A stretch of 64,000 nucleotides of DNA from Sphingobacteriia bacterium (lineage in GTDB: Bacteria; Bacteroidota; Bacteroidia; Chitinophagales; Chitinophagaceae): the NCBI GenBank assembly GCA_017304675.1, contig JAFKLS010000017.1:248001-312000 (forward strand), given 5' to 3'. The notes beneath the pieces were generated by a model. It was given only the letters and a program-made list of their open reading frames with translations, was not told the DNA's origin and ran no database searches. Below are positions 16,235-26,503 of the stretch, piece by piece (position 1 is the stretch's first letter; each line of letters begins with the position of its first letter). A program made the position numbers and the translations under genes.

Positions 16235-16981
16235 TCAATGAATAAAAAATTGTGACACTTTTCTCAAAGGTTTTAAATACAAAGTAAACCAATAAGGTTT
16301 CATATTGTTTACTTTCCAGGCAAGTCTATCATTCTGATTAGCACTCACTCTGTTTTGCACACTTTGATTGCTAATTCCTCCTGTCCTCATTTTCAAGATC
16401 ACTTCCGGCAAGTATCCAATTTTGATTTTATGCTTGTGAATAAAACGCAACATCAATTCATAATCTGCCGCGCTTCCCAGGTTTAAATTGAATTTTCCAA
16501 AATTTTCATACACCGATTTTCGAACAAAAAAAGTGGGATGCGGAGGCATCCATCCGTATAAAAAGGAATTCGATTTTACTTTTCCGGAAACCCATTTACG
16601 TTTAATCTTGTTTACATCATGGGTATCTACATAAATCAAATCTGCATACACTGCGTCACAATTTTCATCATTAAATACTGCTATTATTTTTTCAATTACA
16701 GATGCATGAATATAAAAGTCATCAGAGTTGATGATGCCAATTACTTCGCCGCTGGCCAATTCAATCCCTTTATTCATGGCATCATAAATACCCTTATCTT
16801 TTTCAGATACTACTTCATGAATATGGGGAAATGTTTGAACAATATTCAAGGTTTCATCTGTTGACAATCCATCCACAATAATATGTTCTATATGCGGATA
16901 AGTTTGTTGCTGAACAGAACGCAATGTGTCTGCAATGGTTTTAGCTGAATTATACGTTGCAGTAATCAAACTTACTTTCAT
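16235..16981 (-). CDS. Family 2 glycosyltransferase
   Basis: A 248-aa cytosolic GT-A fold enzyme. [20 protein letters not shown] and [10 protein letters not shown] at the N-terminus, [20 protein letters not shown] and the DXD-like INSDDFY near residue 90, then [10 protein letters not shown] are typical of GT2 enzymes of colanic-acid/O-antigen loci. The start overlaps the carbamoyltransferase stop by 4 nt. Donor and linkage cannot be told from sequence. Confidence 0.88.
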   Translation of the reverse strand: MKVSLITATYNSAKTIADTLRSVQQQTYPHIEHIIVDGLSTDETLNIVQTFPHIHEVVSEKDKGIYDAMNKGIELASGEVIGIINSDDFYIHASVIEKIIAVFNDENCDAVYADLIYVDTHDVNKIKRKWVSGKVKSNSFLYGWMPPHPTFFVRKSVYENFGKFNLNLGSAADYELMLRFIHKHKIKIGYLPEVILKMRTGGISNQSVQNRVSANQNDRLAWKVNNMKPYWFTLYLKPLRKVSQFFIH

Positions 16982-18708
16982 CTTTCAACAATAATATTTT
17001 CCATCACCAACATATCCATCTGTGTCCTTAAAAAACAATCCAACGCTTCCTGTGGCGAGTTAACAATGGGTTCATTTTCGTTGAACGATGTATTCAATAA
17101 AATAGGGACCTCTGTTTTTTTTCTGAAAGCTTCAATCAATGCATAATATCTCGGAGATACCGTTACATCAACTGTTTGCAACCTTCCCGTTCCATCCACA
17201 TGTGTTACTGCAGGAATAATTTGATGCTTTTCTTTTCTGATCGGAAATACTTTTTCCATGAACGGAACAACATCATTCACTTCAAAATATTCATCCACAT
17301 ATTCTTTTAAAATACTGGGTGCAAAAGGTCTGAAACTTTCTCTTCGCTTAATTTTTGAGTTCAATAAATCCTTGGCATCGTTTCTTCTCGGATCGGTTAA
17401 AATGCTTCTTGCTCCCAAAGCACGCGGGCCGAATTCTGCTCTTCCGTTAAACCATCCAATAACACCTGCATTCACTAATCTTTCAGCAACATACTCAAAC
17501 AACACATCGTCGTTCATTTTTTTGTATGCAATATTCTTTTCCTGCAATACTTTTTCAATCTCTTCATTTGAAAACCTGGCGCCGGTGTATGCACTCCACA
17601 CAGCAGCCACTCTTTTTTGTTTTAATGTTTGGTGATATACGTATTGCGCAGCGCCCATTGAGATACCTGCATCGTGCCCTGCAGAAGGAATATACACTTC
17701 TTTAAAAGCAGTGTTACGGGTAATCTTTCCATTACTTACACTATTTTGCGCAACACCACCAGCGATACAAACTTTATCTAAGCCCGTTCTTTTCTGCAGA
17801 TGATTCAACACATGAAAAATAGTTTCTTCCGTAAATCGCTGAACAGAAGCTGCCAGGTCTTTATGATATGGTGTTAACGGTTCTTCTTTTGTTCTTGGCT
17901 TACCGAACAACTCAATCATTTTCTCGCCGAATAAAGAAGGAACAATTGGCAAATGTGCTTCTTCATTATAATTTACAAAACCTTTTGATGGGGAACGAAA
18001 GAAACTTAAATCAAGTTTAAATAAACCATCACCTGTCCACTCCAATACATCATGCATTTTATTGGTGAGTGAAGGGTTTCCGTAAGGAGCCAATCCCATC
18101 ACCTTATATTCATCGCCATAATGTGGAAAACCCAATAATTGCGTGAACGCAGTATAAAAAATTCCAAGCGAATGCGGGAAGTCTATTGAATCAATCACTT
18201 CAATATCTGTTCCATTGCCAACTCCCAACATGGTTGTTGTAAAATCTCCCGAGCCATCAATACTTAAAACAGCAGCTTCATTAAATGGGGATGCATAAAA
18301 TGCACTTGCCAAATGACTTCTATGATGTTCTACCTGATGAATTTTGTTTTTCAATAATGACGCATCTATTCCGCCGATAGCAGACAACTCCTCTTCAATA
18401 CTTGTTACTTTCTTTCGATTAAAAAACCTGTCACGCACAAAATGAAAAGAGCTCACCGGATGTTTCGAAATAAATAAAAGTTTGTTCCAGAATTTTGCAT
18501 TGGGGTCTCTGCCAATAGCAATATGATCCACTTCCTGTAACGAAACATTTGCTTCTTTTAAACAAAAGGCAACAGCCATAGAGGGGAAGCCTGCCCAGTG
18601 TTTTATTCTTCTAAATCTTTCTTCTTCAGTGGCCGCAATCATTACGCCATCTCTGAAAATAGCAGCTGAAGCATCTGCATGGTATGCATTAACACCTAAA
18701 ACAATCAT
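16978..18708 (-). CDS. Carbamoyltransferase, NodU/CmcH family
   Basis: A 576-aa enzyme that transfers a carbamoyl group from carbamoyl phosphate to a hydroxyl, here probably on a polysaccharide sugar. The N-terminal Kae1-like fold opens with GVNAYHADASAAIFRDG and ATEEERFRRIKHWAG; QVEHHRSHLASAFYASPF, LSIDGSGD and DEYKVMGLAPYG follow; the C-terminal YrdC-like part has WFNGRAEFGPRALGARSIL and LLNTSFNENEPIV. All landmarks are intact. It is separated by 2 nt from the upstream GT4 gene. Confidence 0.92.
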   Translation of the reverse strand: MIVLGVNAYHADASAAIFRDGVMIAATEEERFRRIKHWAGFPSMAVAFCLKEANVSLQEVDHIAIGRDPNAKFWNKLLFISKHPVSSFHFVRDRFFNRKKVTSIEEELSAIGGIDASLLKNKIHQVEHHRSHLASAFYASPFNEAAVLSIDGSGDFTTTMLGVGNGTDIEVIDSIDFPHSLGIFYTAFTQLLGFPHYGDEYKVMGLAPYGNPSLTNKMHDVLEWTGDGLFKLDLSFFRSPSKGFVNYNEEAHLPIVPSLFGEKMIELFGKPRTKEEPLTPYHKDLAASVQRFTEETIFHVLNHLQKRTGLDKVCIAGGVAQNSVSNGKITRNTAFKEVYIPSAGHDAGISMGAAQYVYHQTLKQKRVAAVWSAYTGARFSNEEIEKVLQEKNIAYKKMNDDVLFEYVAERLVNAGVIGWFNGRAEFGPRALGARSILTDPRRNDAKDLLNSKIKRRESFRPFAPSILKEYVDEYFEVNDVVPFMEKVFPIRKEKHQIIPAVTHVDGTGRLQTVDVTVSPRYYALIEAFRKKTEVPILLNTSFNENEPIVNSPQEALDCFLRTQMDMLVMENIIVER

Positions 18709-18710
18709 AA

Positions 18711-19847
18711 TTATGTAAATAACGCTTTATAAACTTCTGAAAAATTTTGTTGCTGAAAATATGCCTGTGCCAGGCTCAATGCACCATTATTATATGCCTG
18801 CCACTCTTCCTTATTCTTATCTGATAACGCATTTAATAAATGCATTATTGAATCCGGATCATCAATATCAATATTCCATCCAGCACTTTTTTGCTGCAAA
18901 TTACTCCATGGAGTAAAATGGCTCGTAATAACAGGCACACCAACACTAAAGGATTCAAAAATAGCATGACCAAAATTTTCTCCTTTAGTCAGTAAAATCA
19001 TGGCATCGTAAGTTGATAAAATATTTTGCACTTCATTAGGTATAATCGCTCCTTTATATTGAATCCTCTTTTCATCATCAATGGCACTTAAACACTGTTG
19101 CCAATAGCCCGTATCTTTTATCGGCCCATAAATATCCAAGCTTACCTGGTTATTGCAACGCTTAATAAGTTCAATTGTTTTTAACAGGTTCTTTTTTTCC
19201 GCTATTAATGAAAGGAATACCAACTTGAGTTGATGAGGAGATTTGTTGTTCACAGAAAACAGCCAAGGCTGTTTGGGAATATTGCCGGCAATATTCACTT
19301 TTGCATTATTGGAAAAATTTTTCTTTATATCTATCAGCTCCTGTTCATCTGTTGCATGCCATGAAATATGATTTGTAAACCCAAGCCATTTTACCAATTG
19401 CAAATACGGTTTCTTTTTAAAAGATTTGATGGCAAGATTACTTTGCTGCAGCATTCCCCTCGGGCTAAGAATTGTGTGAATGCCAAGTACTTTCAACTGC
19501 TTAGCCAAACTTAAAGGGTTCCAGAAAAATGAATGTGAGTATAACCCATTGATAAAAACAAGATCTGCAGCAGTTTCAAGAATCAACTCCTTCATTTTTA
19601 CCCTTGAAATATTGGCTGACGCATAAAAGCATTTTAGTGCGATCTCGTTCAAATTAATTTCATTCCATTCATCGGGTTTAATATTGGCGTAAGGAGTTAT
19701 TTCATTTAAATCATATGCAGATGTAATCACTGAAAAATTGTATTCTTTATTTAAAGAACCAATCAGGTTTACAATAGATTGAACAGGGCCGCCAGCTTTA
19801 AAACCAGGGAAAAAATACGGATTGATTATTACGATATGCTTCATCAA
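18711..19847 (-). CDS. Family 4-type glycosyltransferase
   Basis: A GT-B fold enzyme of 378 aa. The N-terminal HIVIINPYFFPGFKAGGPVQ is the acceptor-domain start of GT4 enzymes; LVFLSLIAEKKNL opens the donor domain and GENFGHAIFESFSVGVPVIT is the EX7E-type donor-binding loop. It overlaps the neighbouring GT4 gene by 4 nt. Linkage unknown. Confidence 0.87.
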   Translation of the reverse strand: MMKHIVIINPYFFPGFKAGGPVQSIVNLIGSLNKEYNFSVITSAYDLNEITPYANIKPDEWNEINLNEIALKCFYASANISRVKMKELILETAADLVFINGLYSHSFFWNPLSLAKQLKVLGIHTILSPRGMLQQSNLAIKSFKKKPYLQLVKWLGFTNHISWHATDEQELIDIKKNFSNNAKVNIAGNIPKQPWLFSVNNKSPHQLKLVFLSLIAEKKNLLKTIELIKRCNNQVSLDIYGPIKDTGYWQQCLSAIDDEKRIQYKGAIIPNEVQNILSTYDAMILLTKGENFGHAIFESFSVGVPVITSHFTPWSNLQQKSAGWNIDIDDPDSIMHLLNALSDKNKEEWQAYNNGALSLAQAYFQQQNFSEVYKALFT

Positions 19848-20929
19848 CGCTGCAAAACAGATTCTAGTCTTTTAACAAACAAATCAAAGCCAAAGTGCTC
19901 TAACATTTTTTGTTTTTTTAATTCAGTATCATCATTCGCATTTTCAAGCGCTGCAATAATTGCAGTTTCAACATCATCTTCGTTATCAGGATTCACCAGT
20001 ACTCCCAGTTCTCCACCTAATAATGCATCCGCACTTCCATCACCATTACCAGCAATCACTTTTTTATTGCAGGCCAATGCTTCTAAAAAAACAATGCCAA
20101 AACCTTCACCTTTACTCGGCATTATAAAAACATCGCACATAGAATAATAACTTTTCAAATCTTTTTCTTCTACAAATCCGGTTTGTATCACTTCATTTCT
20201 AATACCGAGTTCATCAATCAATAAATTGATCCTATTAAATTCCGCCTCGTCTGCTTTTCCAACCAAAAAGTATTTAACATTGTTAATATGCTTCTTTATT
20301 TGAGGCAAGGCATTCAGCACTATATCATACCCTTTGTATTGTTCCTGCGATGATTGCCTTGCAATGGTTAAAAGAATTTTATGAGTTGATTGTAACTGCC
20401 ATTGATTTTTTATTTTTAAAGAGTCTATTTCCGCATTCAAAAAAGAGGACTCTATTGTGTTTGGAAAAATTTGAATCTTATGCGCATCAATTGCAAGTTT
20501 ATTTTCTATCAGCTTATTTTTTGTAAACCCACTCACCGCTAAAATTGAATTACATAGTTTAATCGCCTTTTTCTGAACAGGTGAGTGAATATTCCATACT
20601 TCAATGCCATGAACAATTAAAATAATGTTAGCATTCGGTTTGAAAAATTTTAGTAAGAAAATTAAGATAGAAAGATTGATATGACCGATAATGATAACAT
20701 CACTTTTTAATCCCTGTAAAAAGGATTGCACTAAAAAGGAAAGCCTTTTTTTTTGAAAGCCTTTAAATTTGATCCCGTCAACACTCTTATTAAGGTCGTA
20801 TAAAGAAAATGCAGTTATTTCCTTTCTATTGATGTTGGCTATCTTCAGAGCCTCTACCAAATTGCGGTTGAATTTTTCTATACCTCCCGTTTTGGAGTAG
20901 GCTGTTAAATAAAAAAAAGAGATCCTCAA
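19844..20929 (-). CDS. Family 4 glycosyltransferase
   Basis: A GT-B enzyme of 361 aa with N-terminal YSKTGGIEKFNRNLVEAL, a donor-domain start ILLTIARQSSQEQYKGYD, and the donor loop GEGFGIVFLEALACNKKVIA ending in GNGDGSADAL. It lies 4 nt downstream of asnB and overlaps the next gene by 4 nt. The donor sugar is not predictable. Confidence 0.88.
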   Translation of the reverse strand: MRISFFYLTAYSKTGGIEKFNRNLVEALKIANINRKEITAFSLYDLNKSVDGIKFKGFQKKRLSFLVQSFLQGLKSDVIIIGHINLSILIFLLKFFKPNANIILIVHGIEVWNIHSPVQKKAIKLCNSILAVSGFTKNKLIENKLAIDAHKIQIFPNTIESSFLNAEIDSLKIKNQWQLQSTHKILLTIARQSSQEQYKGYDIVLNALPQIKKHINNVKYFLVGKADEAEFNRINLLIDELGIRNEVIQTGFVEEKDLKSYYSMCDVFIMPSKGEGFGIVFLEALACNKKVIAGNGDGSADALLGGELGVLVNPDNEDDVETAIIAALENANDDTELKKQKMLEHFGFDLFVKRLESVLQR

Positions 20930-20933
20930 ACGA

Positions 20934-22694
20934 TTACCTGTTTACTAATTGATAGGCCCAATATTTGCTCCAGTGAATTTTTCCTTCTTTCAGTTTTAAC
21001 CGCAGTTGATCATTAAAAGTATCCGGGCGGCCTAATTGTATTTTATACATCCACTTTTCAAAAGGAAAAGTAAATCCCTGCTTAGGCCTTTTCCAAATGG
21101 CTTCAGGCAGTTCATCTTTAAACGCTTTGATCAATAGATGTTTTTTTTGCTGCTGATTGAATTTTATACCCGGGTGGATTGAATATGCCAATTGCATTAA
21201 TTCCTTATCCAGAAAGGGAACACGTACTTCAACACTATGCCACATGCTCATATAATCCGTATCTTTTAACAGTTGATTTTGCATGTAAAGATTCGTTTCT
21301 AAAAAACTAACTTTTTCCTGTTCATCATACAGATCATTCGCATCAGGCAAATACATTTTTAACAAAATACGCCACACTTCATCTTCGCTGCAATACAACA
21401 TTTTTGAAATTTGCTTCGGTGTAAAAAAGCCACGATTAAACAAGTACTGTGCAACTATATTTTCTTTTTGTTGCAAAAAAGAAATCCGTTTCAGTTTATC
21501 GTTCGGTAACAAAGAAGCATTCTTTAAAATAAATGCCGGCAACTGTTTCAGCTGTTTAACCAAATCTGTTTTATAAAAAGAGGGATAACCACCAAACAAT
21601 TCATCTGCCCCTAAACCGCTCAGCACCGCTTTCAATCCGTATTCCTTTGCATATTTTGAAATAAAATAAGAATTAATACCATCCGTACTTGGTTGATCCA
21701 TTGCATTCAAAATATCCTGCAATGAATCTTCAAATATTTTTCCTGTTACAACAAAAGATTCATGATGTGCTTTTGTTTGTTGAATGATAATATCCTGATA
21801 CATTTTTTCAGAAAATTTTTCATCCTCAAAAACAATGGAAAGCGTTTTCAATTGTTCTCCTACAAAGTTTTTAGCAATAATTGTTAATAAGCTGGAATCG
21901 ATACCGCCACTCAAGAACAAACCAATCGGCGCATCGGAGATTAAGTGCCTTTGCACAGCAGCTTTTAATTTTTGCCTTACTTGTAAAACCGCTTCGCCTT
22001 CATCCGCTATGGCATACTTATATTGAAATTGTTGAAACGGATTAATCTTGTAGCTAAGGTCTTTAACATTCAATTCAAGAACATTTCCTTTAGCAAGTGG
22101 TTGAACATGTTGCAGTGTGGTAAACGGTTCCGGCAAATGACCGAAAGCCAAAAAAGGTATTTTCCATTGCTCGTTTACCGGCCAATCAGGATTAAGTGTT
22201 TTAAATGCTCTTATTTCAGATGCAAAAAAGAATTGTTGTTTATAAAGCGCAAAATACAATGGTTTAATGCCTGCATGGTCTCTGGCAAGCATTATTTTTT
22301 TATTGGCCACATCATATAAAGCCAAGGCAAACATACCATTGAATAAACGGAAACAATCGGCCCCCCAATGTTTGTATGCATAAATGATCACTTCAGAGTC
22401 TGAATGCGATCTGAATGTGTATCCTTTTTGCTGTAGTTGACTTTTTAAAGTATGAAAATTATAGATCTCGCCATTAAACACCAGCACTATTTGCTGTTCA
22501 TCATCAAACATAGGTTGGTGACCGGCTTCAGAAAGGTCAATAAGCGATAGCCTTCTATGCCCTAAAGCAATATGATTTGCTGCATCTATAAAAAGGCCTC
22601 GATCATCCGGCCCGCCATGCGACATAGCATCTCTGAATATTTCAATATTGTTTTGCTGTTGATGGGCTCCAATAATTCCCGCTATTCTGCACAT
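20934..22694 (-). CDS. asnB: Asparagine synthase (glutamine-hydrolysing)
   Basis: A 586-aa class II glutamine amidotransferase plus synthetase. Catalytic Cys2 (MCRIAGIIG) is present, with SHGGPDDRG, LGHRRLSLIDLSEAGHQPM and FNGEIYNF in the glutaminase half, and the PP-loop LFLSGGIDSSLL with GLGADELFGGY in the synthetase half. Such genes in surface-polysaccharide loci often amidate sugar carboxyl groups rather than make free asparagine; which applies here is not decidable. The 100-nt gap upstream contains a TTTTGTT-AA-AACAAAA dyad (22737-22752) and may hold an internal promoter. Confidence 0.9.
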   Translation of the reverse strand: MCRIAGIIGAHQQQNNIEIFRDAMSHGGPDDRGLFIDAANHIALGHRRLSLIDLSEAGHQPMFDDEQQIVLVFNGEIYNFHTLKSQLQQKGYTFRSHSDSEVIIYAYKHWGADCFRLFNGMFALALYDVANKKIMLARDHAGIKPLYFALYKQQFFFASEIRAFKTLNPDWPVNEQWKIPFLAFGHLPEPFTTLQHVQPLAKGNVLELNVKDLSYKINPFQQFQYKYAIADEGEAVLQVRQKLKAAVQRHLISDAPIGLFLSGGIDSSLLTIIAKNFVGEQLKTLSIVFEDEKFSEKMYQDIIIQQTKAHHESFVVTGKIFEDSLQDILNAMDQPSTDGINSYFISKYAKEYGLKAVLSGLGADELFGGYPSFYKTDLVKQLKQLPAFILKNASLLPNDKLKRISFLQQKENIVAQYLFNRGFFTPKQISKMLYCSEDEVWRILLKMYLPDANDLYDEQEKVSFLETNLYMQNQLLKDTDYMSMWHSVEVRVPFLDKELMQLAYSIHPGIKFNQQQKKHLLIKAFKDELPEAIWKRPKQGFTFPFEKWMYKIQLGRPDTFNDQLRLKLKEGKIHWSKYWAYQLVNR

Positions 22695-22794
22695 TGGCTT
22701 TTAAAGTAATAATTTAACATTCAGTAAAATTCCTCTTTTTGTTAAAACAAAATATATATGTTAGTGATACATTTATTTGTAAAAAAGTTACAAG

Positions 22795-23967
22795 CTAATT
22801 ATTACACAATTCATTTAATGTGTGTATTATAGTTGTGTAAGAATAAGTTTCAAGAAGGGATTTATTTATCTCAGATACTTTTTTTTGTTCTTCTTCAGTA
22901 AAATGCAAACATTTATTTATTGCATTTGCAAGTGCATCTATATCGCCTTCCGGAAAAATATATCCGTTACTGCCTTCTTTAACTAAATCGAAGCTGCATC
23001 CCGTAGAATCGGAAACAACCAGAGGCAAATTAAAATTCATTGCCTCATTTACTGATAAACCCCATGTTTCTCCCAGCCCTGAACACATTACAAACACATC
23101 AGCCACTGCATAATACCGGGCTATGTTAGATTGATTTACAAAGCCGGTTAACATCACTTGCTCCCTCACATTATTATCCCGGATCATTTGCTCCATTTGC
23201 GGCCTCAGTTCGCCCTCGCCAACCATTACCAGCATAATATCTGTTCTATTTAGTTTGATAAATGCAGCTATAAGATCTAATGGCCTTTTCTTTACTGTAT
23301 ATTTTCCAGAGTAAAGAATCATTTTATTTTGCTTTTTGGGATAAAGCAGTGCTTTCAATTCAGCTTTGTTCATCTCTTCTGCAAAAGATGAAAACCGGAA
23401 GTTATCTACACAATAGGGTGCGAAATACAGGCGATTATCAGGTACATGCATTTTTTTATAAAAAAGCCTGTTCTGCATGCCTATAAATAAAAAACAATCT
23501 ACCAATGTAAAAAGGCATCTCAGGTATAGATGTTTAATAGGTGTAACCCATTTGTTTTTCATTTTTTCTTGATGCCATGGTGTTTCAGCACGCAAACAAA
23601 CAATATGCCCTTTTACTTTTGCCGCTATAATGGCTAATATATTTGACAATGATCCCCATCCATGTATTACTACCACCGAACGAGGTTGCTTCCATAAAAA
23701 AGAAATAATCCCCGGATTAAACAAACCCCAAAAGCTATTTAGAGATGGCTTAATTGCATAATTCCGAAAAAAGATAGAAGAGTATCCATTAAGCAATGGA
23801 ATATCCCACTGTATATTGGTACCAAAACCGCTGTCTTTATGCGACTTTAGACCAGCCTCACTACAATACATTACCTGCAAACAGATAGTAGTTGAAGTTG
23901 TTATCTGTTTATACAAAGGCACAAAATATTGAATAGGGTGTGAATTTAGAAAAATCAGAGGTTTCAT
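22795..23967 (-). CDS. Family 4 glycosyltransferase
   Basis: A GT-B enzyme of 390 aa. FLNSHPIQYFVPLYKQI is a common N-terminus for this subgroup; VVVIHGWGSLSNILAI marks the acceptor domain; LYSGKYTVKKRPLDLIAAF opens the donor domain, and GETWGLSVNEAMNFNLPLVV is the donor loop with its two glutamates. Start overlaps the upstream gene's stop by 4 nt. A 100-nt gap to asnB follows. Confidence 0.87.
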   Translation of the reverse strand: MKPLIFLNSHPIQYFVPLYKQITTSTTICLQVMYCSEAGLKSHKDSGFGTNIQWDIPLLNGYSSIFFRNYAIKPSLNSFWGLFNPGIISFLWKQPRSVVVIHGWGSLSNILAIIAAKVKGHIVCLRAETPWHQEKMKNKWVTPIKHLYLRCLFTLVDCFLFIGMQNRLFYKKMHVPDNRLYFAPYCVDNFRFSSFAEEMNKAELKALLYPKKQNKMILYSGKYTVKKRPLDLIAAFIKLNRTDIMLVMVGEGELRPQMEQMIRDNNVREQVMLTGFVNQSNIARYYAVADVFVMCSGLGETWGLSVNEAMNFNLPLVVSDSTGCSFDLVKEGSNGYIFPEGDIDALANAINKCLHFTEEEQKKVSEINKSLLETYSYTTIIHTLNELCNN

Positions 23968-25208
23968 ACGCCGGTTTCCACTTTACTTAGTTCTTCAATA
24001 ATTTCAACCCATCGTTCACCATAAGCATCCCATGTGTATTGTTCAGCCTTTCTTCTTGCTGCCCTTCCCATGATTTCTATTTGCTGAGGGTGATCAACAA
24101 AAAACTGTATAGCTTTCTTTAGCTGCTCTTCATTTCCCGGTTCTATAATAAAGCCTTCTTTCCCGTGCTCTATAATATCCGGCCCTCCTGTAGCGCTAGT
24201 TGTTATTACAGGTAATCCACAAGCCATTGCTTCCAATATCACTAATCCAAAACCATCAAAAAAGCTGGGGAATACAAAAACATCATGCTTCAAGAACAAT
24301 GAAGGCATTTCATCGTGTAATATTTTTCCCAGCACAGAAATATTTGTGTAACTGTTTTTGGTTAATTGGTCATTCAACTCAGCGCCGTTATATCCTGCAA
24401 AAGTTAATAACAGGTGATTTGCATTCATTGAGTTAAATGTATTGAGTAAAAAAGCAACTCCTTTTCTTGCATTCAAAGACCCTACAAATAATAACCTAAT
24501 ACTTCTTTTATTATTGTATGAATATTTTTCCTTAAAATGATGCAAGTCAATACCATAAGGATTTACATATATTTTATCGCCTGCCACCCCATTATCTATC
24601 AGTGTTTTTCTAGTGAAAGTGCTTGCCACCACTATAGCGTCTGCATCTTCTAACTCCATTTGTTCTATCCGGAGTAAGCTTTCTTTTTTCTCCATTATAT
24701 TCAAACTCCACAATGGATAATCTTTCCTTAGTTTATTAGTTATAAGCTGATTGGTTATAGGGTGAGGTGTTGTAACGTCAATGATGATTTTTTTTTTCAA
24801 CTTCTTGCACCTTTCTATCAGCCTCCAAGAGGAAGTATCGAAGCCAATAACAATATCGGCTTTTTGAATGATCTTAAGGGGTATCTTTTCCTGAAAAAGT
24901 TTATTTCTAAAAAAGTAAACATCTTCAGCGTTTCGGTTTAATTGAATTTGTAGCCACGCTTTTAATTCGGCAATAAAATGTGTATGCAATTTTTCAGCAG
25001 GAATATCTTTAATCACCCTGTTTCCAAATTTTTTATAAAACCGAGCTGGCATAATAAATTTTATAATCTTGTGCCCAATAGCATTCTCACTAAAGCAAAT
25101 ACTTGTACAAAAGAAATAAAGTATCCTGTTTTTAAATAATTGCCTTGCCAGCCTAAACGAATGTTGAGTACCCGGATGAGCAAGTACTATTTTAATATGT
25201 TTATCCAA
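23964..25208 (-). CDS. Family 4 glycosyltransferase
   Basis: A GT-B enzyme of 414 aa. It starts IKIVLAHPGTQHSFRLARQL, has VASTFTRKTLIDNGV and VNPYGIDLHHFKEKY before the donor domain LLFVGSLNARKGVAFLL, and the donor loop FPSFFDGFGLVILEAMACGL followed by PVITTSATGG. The PYGID.. signature is typical of GT4. It overlaps the polymerase-like gene by 8 nt. Confidence 0.88.
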   Translation of the reverse strand: MDKHIKIVLAHPGTQHSFRLARQLFKNRILYFFCTSICFSENAIGHKIIKFIMPARFYKKFGNRVIKDIPAEKLHTHFIAELKAWLQIQLNRNAEDVYFFRNKLFQEKIPLKIIQKADIVIGFDTSSWRLIERCKKLKKKIIIDVTTPHPITNQLITNKLRKDYPLWSLNIMEKKESLLRIEQMELEDADAIVVASTFTRKTLIDNGVAGDKIYVNPYGIDLHHFKEKYSYNNKRSIRLLFVGSLNARKGVAFLLNTFNSMNANHLLLTFAGYNGAELNDQLTKNSYTNISVLGKILHDEMPSLFLKHDVFVFPSFFDGFGLVILEAMACGLPVITTSATGGPDIIEHGKEGFIIEPGNEEQLKKAIQFFVDHPQQIEIMGRAARRKAEQYTWDAYGERWVEIIEELSKVETGV

Positions 25209-26496
25209 AATAGCTCTTTAACTTGTTCGTTGTGCTTGTAGAATAATAACAACTATCCAGGAATATCAAACCTAATGAAATAAATATAGAATTATATACG
25301 CTAAATACTACTGCATCAAACGTCATGATTAAAATACCCACCAGGATTTTCAGAAGTGTGGGAATGTACAACTGACTGAAGACGCTAAATAATATGACCA
25401 TTTTAAAAATAACCAAAATGAACCCACCCTCCAATACATACCGGGTTACTTCCGTTTCATACCCGCCATATTCCTGAACATACATGGATGTTCCATAAAT
25501 AGCATTAGCACCTTGGTAAGTTGCACCTAAGCCCATACCATAAATGGGATATTTTCCTCTAAATTCAAGCAATTGATTTACATCAGAAAAAAGCCTTTCT
25601 TTTTCTTCTCCTTGTTTGTCAAGGTCTTTTCTTCTTTCGTTAAAATTTTTAAATGCGAGAGTAGCAGTATCCTCAAAGCCTACTTTTCCATTTATTAAGA
25701 AAATCAAAAAAACAATAATCCCCGGAATTAACATTTGCAGGAATACAGATTTAATTTTATCTGATCTTACTTCTACTAATAACATCACTGCTGATATCAA
25801 TATATAAGAATAAGTGCATCCGCGTGAGCCGGTCATAAATGCTGAAATTAAGCCACCGAGAAATAAAGGAATCAACACATATCCTTTTACATTCCTCTTA
25901 ATTAAGGCGCCCATTATGAATGCATGAAAAAGCAGATATGCCGTATAACCGCTTATGTAACTGAATGTTGCTGTTACCCTTACATTATCTCCTACTGTGG
26001 CAATATTGCCTACAGCTTTCTCATTAACATATTTGTTTAAGATATTCTCCGGCGGCAAAAAGTATTGAACACTTGAAAAAGCAATCAGGAAGCCGCCAAC
26101 AAAAAGCAAATGACTATAATTACTATGAAAAGAGAAATATTCCCTGTTCTCTATATAATAGATCAATAAAAACCAAAAACAACTATGTAGCAAAATGCCG
26201 AAAAGACCATGATAGATGGTTTGGTTTTTGGGGTTTACAGCACAGATTATTAGATAAATCAAATAAAAAGCAAAAACCCTGTTATTGAATACTCTGTTAA
26301 GTTTATTAGACCCCAGTAGTATGTATAAATATGGGATGATCAATTGTATTAGAAAAATAATATTACCTGCCAGTTCTGAAGTAACAACCCATTTCCTTAT
26401 AGCCCCACTAAATATGGTGAAATACACTATAAAGTAAAACAATCTAACTTCTTTAGAAGTTTTTTTCTGATCCAATTTATTTATTAGGTCTGTCAC
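25201..26496 (-). CDS. O-antigen polymerase/ligase-like membrane protein (Wzy candidate)
   Basis: A 431-aa protein with about ten to twelve hydrophobic segments and a soluble loop around residues 270-330. SAFMTGSRGCTYSYILIS resembles the conserved TGSRG..L motif of the Wzy_C/O-antigen ligase superfamily, followed by a periplasmic loop with YPIYGMGLGATYQGAN (the FGxGxG-like motif). With Wzx at 38.4 kb and Wza/Wzc at the start of the locus, it is the only polymerase candidate in the window. Wzy proteins diverge strongly, so the call rests on topology, motif and place. Confidence 0.75.
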   Translation of the reverse strand: MTDLINKLDQKKTSKEVRLFYFIVYFTIFSGAIRKWVVTSELAGNIIFLIQLIIPYLYILLGSNKLNRVFNNRVFAFYLIYLIICAVNPKNQTIYHGLFGILLHSCFWFLLIYYIENREYFSFHSNYSHLLFVGGFLIAFSSVQYFLPPENILNKYVNEKAVGNIATVGDNVRVTATFSYISGYTAYLLFHAFIMGALIKRNVKGYVLIPLFLGGLISAFMTGSRGCTYSYILISAVMLLVEVRSDKIKSVFLQMLIPGIIVFLIFLINGKVGFEDTATLAFKNFNERRKDLDKQGEEKERLFSDVNQLLEFRGKYPIYGMGLGATYQGANAIYGTSMYVQEYGGYETEVTRYVLEGGFILVIFKMVILFSVFSQLYIPTLLKILVGILIMTFDAVVFSVYNSIFISLGLIFLDSCYYSTSTTNKLKSYFG

Positions 26497-26503
26497 TTAA
26501 ATA

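Noticed and set aside
22695..22794. Independent promoter for asnB
   Set aside because: TATATTTTG resembles the -7 element but has one extra T and no convincing -33 partner; only the AT-rich dyad is noted under asnB.
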